Origin: Laetiporus sulphureus 93-53
Lineage: Eukaryota; Basidiomycota; Agaricomycetes; Polyporales; Laetiporaceae
Reading direction: 5' to 3'
Assembly (NCBI RefSeq): GCF_001632365.1
Contig: NW_024468517.1
Location: forward strand, 601,247 to 665,246
DNA: 64,000 bases
Positions 58,347-64,000 of this stretch are shown piece by piece. A program made the translations under genes and the position numbers. The notes under the pieces are model-generated. The model had not been told where the DNA came from. It saw only the letters and a program-made list of their open reading frames with translations, and did not search any database. Positions within the stretch are counted from its first letter, which is position 1. Every line of letters begins with the position of its first letter.

Positions 58347-58794
58347 TGCTGCATAAGAGCACTGGATGGTCGTGTTGCTCGTTGCTTTCATGTCGCGCAC
58401 GCTGATTGCTCTCTGCATCTCATCAGCAACTCTTCGCGGATGATCTTACTTATTCCCCTCAATTGCTGTACATTATACATGGTTCTGCACTATCACGCTC
58501 TCCCTCGTTCACGTATCTTTATTGCTGTTCGTCTGTTTGATCGCATCGCGTTTGCATCGCTCACGATCGGTGGCCTGTGATAGATAGCGTCCTTACGGAC
58601 CTTATGCTCCCTTCCTCGTTGTTCATAGCGCTTTCGCGTCTGGGATGCTGCTTCAAGTTGTTGAACAGGCCGATTTGTGTGAACAACCCGACCGTTGTAC
58701 GAAAGCAACACCGCAGGAATACATAGACTACTAAGCGTATACAACGACATACACTAAATCCGAACAGGACAACCCTCCCAAGAACAAGCATCCT
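58347..58794. other. Convergent spacer between SUMO protease and AOS1
   Basis: 448 bp between two 3' ends. No gene or repeat is seen. Confidence 0.5.
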
Positions 58795-60793
58795 CTACGG
58801 GATGTTCATCCGGCATACCGTGCCCCCGCCCGTATGCCCGTCAAACACGAAAAAGTTGACGATCGGCGACTCGCGCGCCGCAAGCGCCTTGAGCATATCC
58901 TGCGCGAGCATCCCGCCGACGACTGCACACACCGGGGACATCTCATGCGACGCCGTCACCGCCATCGTCCTGCGCATCCAAACAAGTCGTGCGATGAGCT
59001 CAGCATGAGGATGATGAGGGATCGCGGTCGCACGTACTCTACAAGCTCCTTTGGAATGGAGGGCATCGCCTGTTTGTTCACGTCCGCTTGAGATAGGAGC
59101 GTATTCGCCATCTGCTCAAGCACAGCGGCCTCGCCCGCGTCGTGCGGGAGGACGCCCTTGTGCTGCGCCTGGTACTCCCACAGCGCTACAAACGAAGTGC
59201 TCAGCAGCACGCACCAGAAGGAGCCGCGTGGCACTCACCGAGAATCACGAAGGTGGCGGCGGGGTTGAGCTCGCGTGTCTGGCGGCGCGTGAGCCCTGTC
59301 CACCGGTGGCCGAGAGCGGCCCGCAGGCGGCAATACGTCGTCGTGTACTTCACGTTTTTCGCGGTGTCTTTTGACGCGGTACGGTCACTAAGCGGTGTGA
59401 GCGCGCGAAGCCCGTGTCGGAGTTGGAGACGATGTAGGACGTAAAAGAATGCATGCACGCGGGTAGGCAGGCGACCAATCAGTACGTCAGCGCGAAATAA
59501 GCTAGCGGTGCAACGTACGGCGCGATATAGTCGTGCGTGAGCAGATCGCAGAAGATGTACCCCAGCAGGCCGTACGTGCCCCCCGCATAGAACGGCTTCT
59601 GGGAGCGGCGGCACGCGCCATTCACACGGATCTGGCTGCGAGGGTTAGTGCGCTGGCCCGCAGGCGGGGGTCCGTCCGGGGACTTACCAAGGTTTCGCGG
59701 TCCGAGTCTGTGACGCACACCATGTCCACGTCCCGCACGAGCGCGTCGAGTGCGTCGCCCTCGAGCGCAGGCGCGGCGGAGATGGTCTCTACGGTGACGA
59801 GGGGGTTCAGGCTCTCGATCCTCGCCTTGGCGGCCTCTGCTTTCTGACATGGCGCAGTACGTCAGCATGCTAGAAGGTCCGGAGCAGCAGAAGAACACGG
59901 GAAACGCCGCTGGCCAATAAGCATGCGCGAACTTGTCCGGAGATTGGTGGTATCCCATAATTGCCCTTCTAGGACTGCTTGATGGCCCGCCACACGCAGG
60001 ACGTGAAACCGCAGCGCATGATCAGGTGGTGTGAGGCACCGGTGATTATGGATATCATTCCCCAGGGGTACGCTTCGCCAATTCACTACTGCGAAGCGTC
60101 ACGCTGCGACGTAGCACGGCGGAGTTGGGAACGCGCAGAACGGACGGACAATGAGACGAGCAGAAATGCGGCGTTCGAGCGGATAGAGCGTTGTTCCGGG
60201 CCATGCATGGGATCCCGTCGCGGACGGGAATATCCTCGTGCACAAGCCTGGGTGTGCGCGCAAATGGCTCCTACGGCGCTGGTGCTGCAGGAGTGCACCA
60301 ACGGGCCAGGTGAAGGGCGATGCACGGATTATGCCGCGTTACTCACCTTCTTGCCAACATCGTCATCGCGGAAGAAAAAGCCCGCGCCGAGATCTTCCTC
60401 CGCGACTAGGTCGCCGTCAACGAGGACGAGCTTGCCAATCCCGGCCAGGACGATGTTTTTGATCGCCTCCGTCGCGACGCCTCGCAGGCGGACAACCAAG
60501 ATGGTCGCATTGCGCATCCTGGCGAGGGATAGTGATCAATGATCTTGAGTGCCCGCGCGATCACGCGTTCCACCAGAGTACAAGGACGGGCCATGGGAGA
60601 TGCTGACCTCTGCTGGGCCTCAAGCCCCCACAAGCGGATCTGCCGGTCATACACGGCCGCTTCGTCTGCATTGATAGCGTAGCGCGTTCCAGATCAGAAC
60701 GCAGGTAAACACACGCGACTGAATGGCTTTCGAAGCCGCACCTTCAGTGATTTGGAGCGGAATACTCTTCGTGCTGGGGTCCGATGTAGCCAT
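58795..60793 (-). CDS. AOS1: SUMO-activating enzyme subunit 1 (Aos1/SAE1)
   Basis: Adenylation-partner subunit that, with Uba2, activates SUMO in the nucleus. Eight exons give 340 aa: 60793-60742, 60665-60608, 60518-60347, 59843-59688, 59631-59519, 59387-59239, 59185-59038 and 58969-58795. ITEDEAAVYDRQIRLWGLEA opens the ThiF/E1 domain. ILVVRLRGVATEAIKNIVLA and KLVLVDGDLVAEEDLGAGFF follow, then VDMVCVTDSDRETL, and KPFYAGGTYGLLGYIFCDLL. The C-terminus reads EMSPVCAVVGGMLAQDMLKA and FFVFDGHTGGGTVCRM. There is no catalytic cysteine, as expected for this subunit. Intron 3 (60346-59844) is about 500 nt, ten times the local norm. Length matches the family. Confidence 0.92.
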
Positions 60794-61269
60794 GGTGGGA
60801 GCGTCGCACGTAAAATGATGCGAGATTATCGCAAATGGAGAAAATAACCAGATGGATGGCTCGAGGAGGCCGGCTGAGAGCACACGAGATTGACGTTCGA
60901 GATGGACGTTACAAAGGTGGCAAGGATGAGATTCTTCCAGGCGCGCCTCCTACGCGTCGCGCGGAATGCCGAACGTGTGCATAATCGCATAATTGAACGA
61001 AGAGACACAACAAAAGCAACTCGATAGCAATGTGCGCTGGATATAGTATACACCATACAGTATCGGCAATCATCCACAGCTCGGACGACCATTATGAATA
61101 CAGTAGCAAACTACATCGATCAATAGACCAGCACTAGACCATATTCGACACACGACGAACACGCACCGGGCCCAATCACGGAACTCACATTATGGCCAAC
61201 GTGGAGAACGTACTTAATCATTAGCAAAACCAGCATGCACTCTCCGAGCGGGTGGCCGCGCCAACACGC
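60794..61269. other. Intergenic spacer
   Basis: About 475 bp upstream of AOS1 and downstream of the transcription factor. Nothing is recognised. Confidence 0.45.
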
Positions 61270-64000
61270 TCAAGCCCCGTTCATGAGAGGCATGCCGTCC
61301 CCGTTGGACCCAGCGTCTCGATCATCATCAAGCCTGCACACGTAAAAATGTCACCAGATCAATTAATCCGCTATTTTGGAACACGACAACAGGCAGCCTT
61401 TCAGACAATGAGCCTGACTTACAAATAGTTTCGTTCGATTTCTGAAAGGATCGACAGGAAATCCCCTGCAGAACGGAATCAGTCACAGGCAGTGGTCGAT
61501 AGCGTAGTTGTGCAATACGTACAGAGGTAGCCATGCGCACGCGCCGCCGATATTGGCGCCGTCTCTGCCTGGCGCACTGCATCCAGTAGCGTGGATGCCA
61601 CAAATCGCACCTTGTGCACCTATAGATAGACGATTGCGTACTCAACGCTAATGTTCTATATATACAGAAAGGTCACTCACCAACGACGGGCCGTTCGTCG
61701 CAATACTCTGGATCGGTATGCTAATAATAGTAGCATGAGTCGCTGCATGCACACGTGATCAAAGAGACTTACCTATGCAAGATACTGAGCAGCTCGCTCG
61801 CAACGGCCTCGCGCTCTTTTGATACGCGATGCTCATCGATACTACCCTGTAGCGACGTGATGAGCTCGTCGCGATATTGCTCGATCACAAATCGCACGAG
61901 TTGCTGTAACCGCGGTCAATGCCAGCCTCATCGCACCCCAACAGTAGAATGGCACACACCTGCGTCACATACACGTTCGCTTGCATCACCAAGAACGGAT
62001 TAAGAGCATTCGCGCGCGACGCGTTCGGGTTATCGAAGAAGTCCTTGACTTCCGCAAACGTCGCTTGCCTGAATCCCGCACCGCCATACTCCCTTCCGCC
62101 ATTCGCGCCCAGCCCCAATCCCAGTCCATCGTTCACTCGCTTGAGCCGAAGGGGCTCCGGCGCATGTGTCAATGCAGCCATGATCCGCGCATGCAAGGCC
62201 TGCACCTCCTCCAAGCGTGCCGTCAAGAATTGGCCTTGCGGCGGCGAGCGCTTATCGACACGGACCCGCACGAGGATCTCCCCAAGGAGCGCAAAGATGC
62301 GGGAGATGTAGTTGAGCCCGGAAACAATCGCTGTCTTGCCATGTGGCTGGGGGAGATACGCGCTCGGAGTGATGCTGAAAGCCGGTGAGATGCGGGTGCG
62401 TGAATGACATAATTACGGCATGCGGAGACGGAGTTGAAGGTGGGAGGTTAACGCGGGAGAAGCAACCAAGGGAAAGAAGAAGGTGGGATAATCATTTGAA
62501 GAGCAGCATGAGGAGAGGGAAGATAGAAGTGAGGGACGATGTGGGTTTGAGGTGGGCAAAGAAGTAGAATACACCGGGTCGAACCGCACAGAAACAGACA
62601 CGAAAGCAAACGTTAGAGACCAGCATCGCCGAAAGCTACGAGGGAAGCATACGCACTATTCATCGTCCAACTCCCGTGGAAAGTTACATGTAGTGTCCTC
62701 GTCTCGTAGACAGATGGGACGTCCAAGGAGGATCGACATCGACTTGTCCGCTGTGTGTGGAGGTGGGGCAATAGTGCGAATGCATAAGAATCAGATGTAT
62801 GTCGTGAGCATTGCATTGCGCACATCATCCGTGACATTGGGTTGCGCACCTCCAAAGAGCAGCCAAAAAGTCCTCCGGCGAACCTCGCATTCAACAAAAT
62901 CGAGCCCTTCGTACGATGCCTCTTCATGCATGCGCAGCGTGATCGCAATGTGCGCCGCCTCTCCGAATGCTGCATGCTGCGTAGCATCATGGCCTTCGCA
63001 GAAATGATAGATGGTATCACTTAAGAGCCGAGGTCATGAGTTACGGATCGCATACACTCTTAATCACAAGACACCACTAAAAGGCACTCACAAGTATCGT
63101 ATGACAACATGCATGACCGTCGGCGGGTCGTACGATACCACCGAAATATGTCGACTTGCCTCGTAGCACGTCTGAGCCAATTTCCGTACCTGATGCCGCT
63201 CCATCGGTAAGTAGCTCCGAGGTACTTGCACCAAGGTGCTCGCAACCGTGGACATGACAAGTGCAAAGAACAACGGATCGCGCTCTTCCCTCCTCGCATG
63301 CACGTCAGCCATAAAGCTCGGTCTGTGGATGCACGGTGTAAGCGGGTACACAAAGTCAAAGAATAACGCGAGGATATGGAGGATGGTGTCCCGTGGAGCA
63401 ACATCTTCGAGACGGTGAGGGCGATAATAGTATGCAAGGGGAGGGATAGCGACGGGAGAAGAGACGGTCAGGGTTTGTTGTTGCCTCAACGCCCAACCGT
63501 GGAGGGGGTAGGTGCTAAACTGGTCGCCAGAGTTCGAGTTCGAAAATGGATGTGGATCGTCGCGTGTGGCACTATACGCCGCACCGAGTGAAGGGACGGA
63601 GCCGAAGGAGGCGAACGTGCTGTCGGCGGTGATAGGATAGCGGCCAGGAGAAAGCGGACCGGCATGAAGAGGCGATACAGGGCTCAGACTAGGCTCGAGG
63701 AAAGGCTGGAGGGATCCTTGTGTACCAGAAGAGAGTGTCGGACTAGCAGCGCCATGTGACGTGGGCGAATGCGCAAGGTCAGTGGAGGAAGAGCCCTGAG
63801 CGTGGACGTCTTGTTGCTGCTGAGCTGCTGCCGCCGCGGCCTCTTGTAGTCTCCGAAGATAGCTGCCGATCGTCAGTGATCTGAACCTGAGTGGGTTGCA
63901 CACCTAGGATGGGCACTCACAGGTTTGGTGGCCCACGCTTTTTGGGCTGGTAGTCATACGTGCAGGGAATGCCGAGGGCGATGCAGTGCTTGCAGGACTG
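61270..64000 (-). CDS. Zn2Cys6 transcription factor, 5' end beyond the window
   Basis: Fungal-specific regulator with a binuclear zinc cluster and a Fungal_trans middle domain; nuclear. It is partial: the first exon runs off the right edge. The visible N-terminal end is CKHCIALGIPCTYDYQPKKR (63936-64000), the last cysteines of the Zn2Cys6 cluster followed by the usual basic residues. A Gln/Ala-rich and Ser/Pro-rich linker follows. The regulatory domain shows ILALFFDFVYPLTPCIHRPS, GEAAHIA-type blocks, EVRRRTFWLLFGG and KSMSILLGRPICLRDEDTTC (two exons around 62650-63020). The C-terminal half includes LTARLEEVQALHARIMAALT and VKDFFDNPNASRANALNPFL. The last exon ends DGMPLMNGA with stop 61270-61272. 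At least eight short exons are likely in 61270-62380. Targets are unknown. Confidence 0.85.

Noticed and set aside
59844..60346. Possible extra exon inside the long AOS1 intron
   Set aside because: The flanking exons join in phase and the family sequence is continuous without it.
1..64000. CRISPR arrays, tRNA and rRNA genes, bacterial promoters or operons
   Set aside because: No regularly spaced repeats, no tRNA T-loop/acceptor signature recognised by eye, and the gene structure is eukaryotic.

Overview
The window is nuclear DNA of a filamentous basidiomycete, most likely an agaricomycete. Genes on both strands are split by many short introns (about 45-65 nt, GT(A/G)NGT...(C/T)AG). The gene set is fungal: the RNA triphosphatase Cet1, Kre6/Skn1, an ankyrin NACHT NLR and a Zn2Cys6 regulator. 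There is no operon structure, CRISPR array or recognisable tRNA. Exon models were built by hand from splice consensus, reading phase and family similarity recalled from memory. Most close exactly in frame; separase and the SUMO protease are only partly resolved.

Layout. 1-5.1 kb: an imperfect tandem repeat, a mitochondrial K+/H+-exchange-related protein, a small unknown gene and a phytanoyl-CoA dioxygenase. 5.6-21 kb: an accessory region with an NLR-like NACHT-ankyrin protein, an MFS exporter, about 4 kb of gene-poor DNA, and two stand-alone ankyrin paralogs ending in the same C-terminal domain as the NLR. One paralog is split by a 1,037-bp foldback transposon with a TAA target duplication. 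22-26.2 kb: CET1 and the branched-chain keto-acid dehydrogenase E1 alpha gene diverge around a 648-bp near-perfect palindromic element. 27.7-39.5 kb: a single-pass membrane protein, then separase and thymidylate synthase transcribed divergently from a 270-bp promoter with MCB-type sites. 39.8-53.6 kb: a GH16 glucanase, an alpha/beta hydrolase, a fumarate-reductase-like flavoprotein, an SDR, an F-box protein, dihydrofolate synthetase and a Kre6/Skn1 glucan-synthesis protein. 54.4-64 kb: a Ulp2-like SUMO protease tail-to-tail with the SUMO-activating enzyme subunit Aos1, then a Zn2Cys6 transcription factor cut by the window end.

Functional themes. The housekeeping genes fall into S/M-phase chromosome biology (thymidylate synthase, separase), SUMO cycling (Aos1, Ulp2-like), folate/thymidylate supply (dihydrofolate synthetase, thymidylate synthase) and cell-wall beta-glucan metabolism (Kre6-like, GH16). 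The most novel part is the NLR/ankyrin family: three genes share a C-terminal module that I can recognise as conserved but cannot assign to a named domain. Mobile DNA has broken one member.
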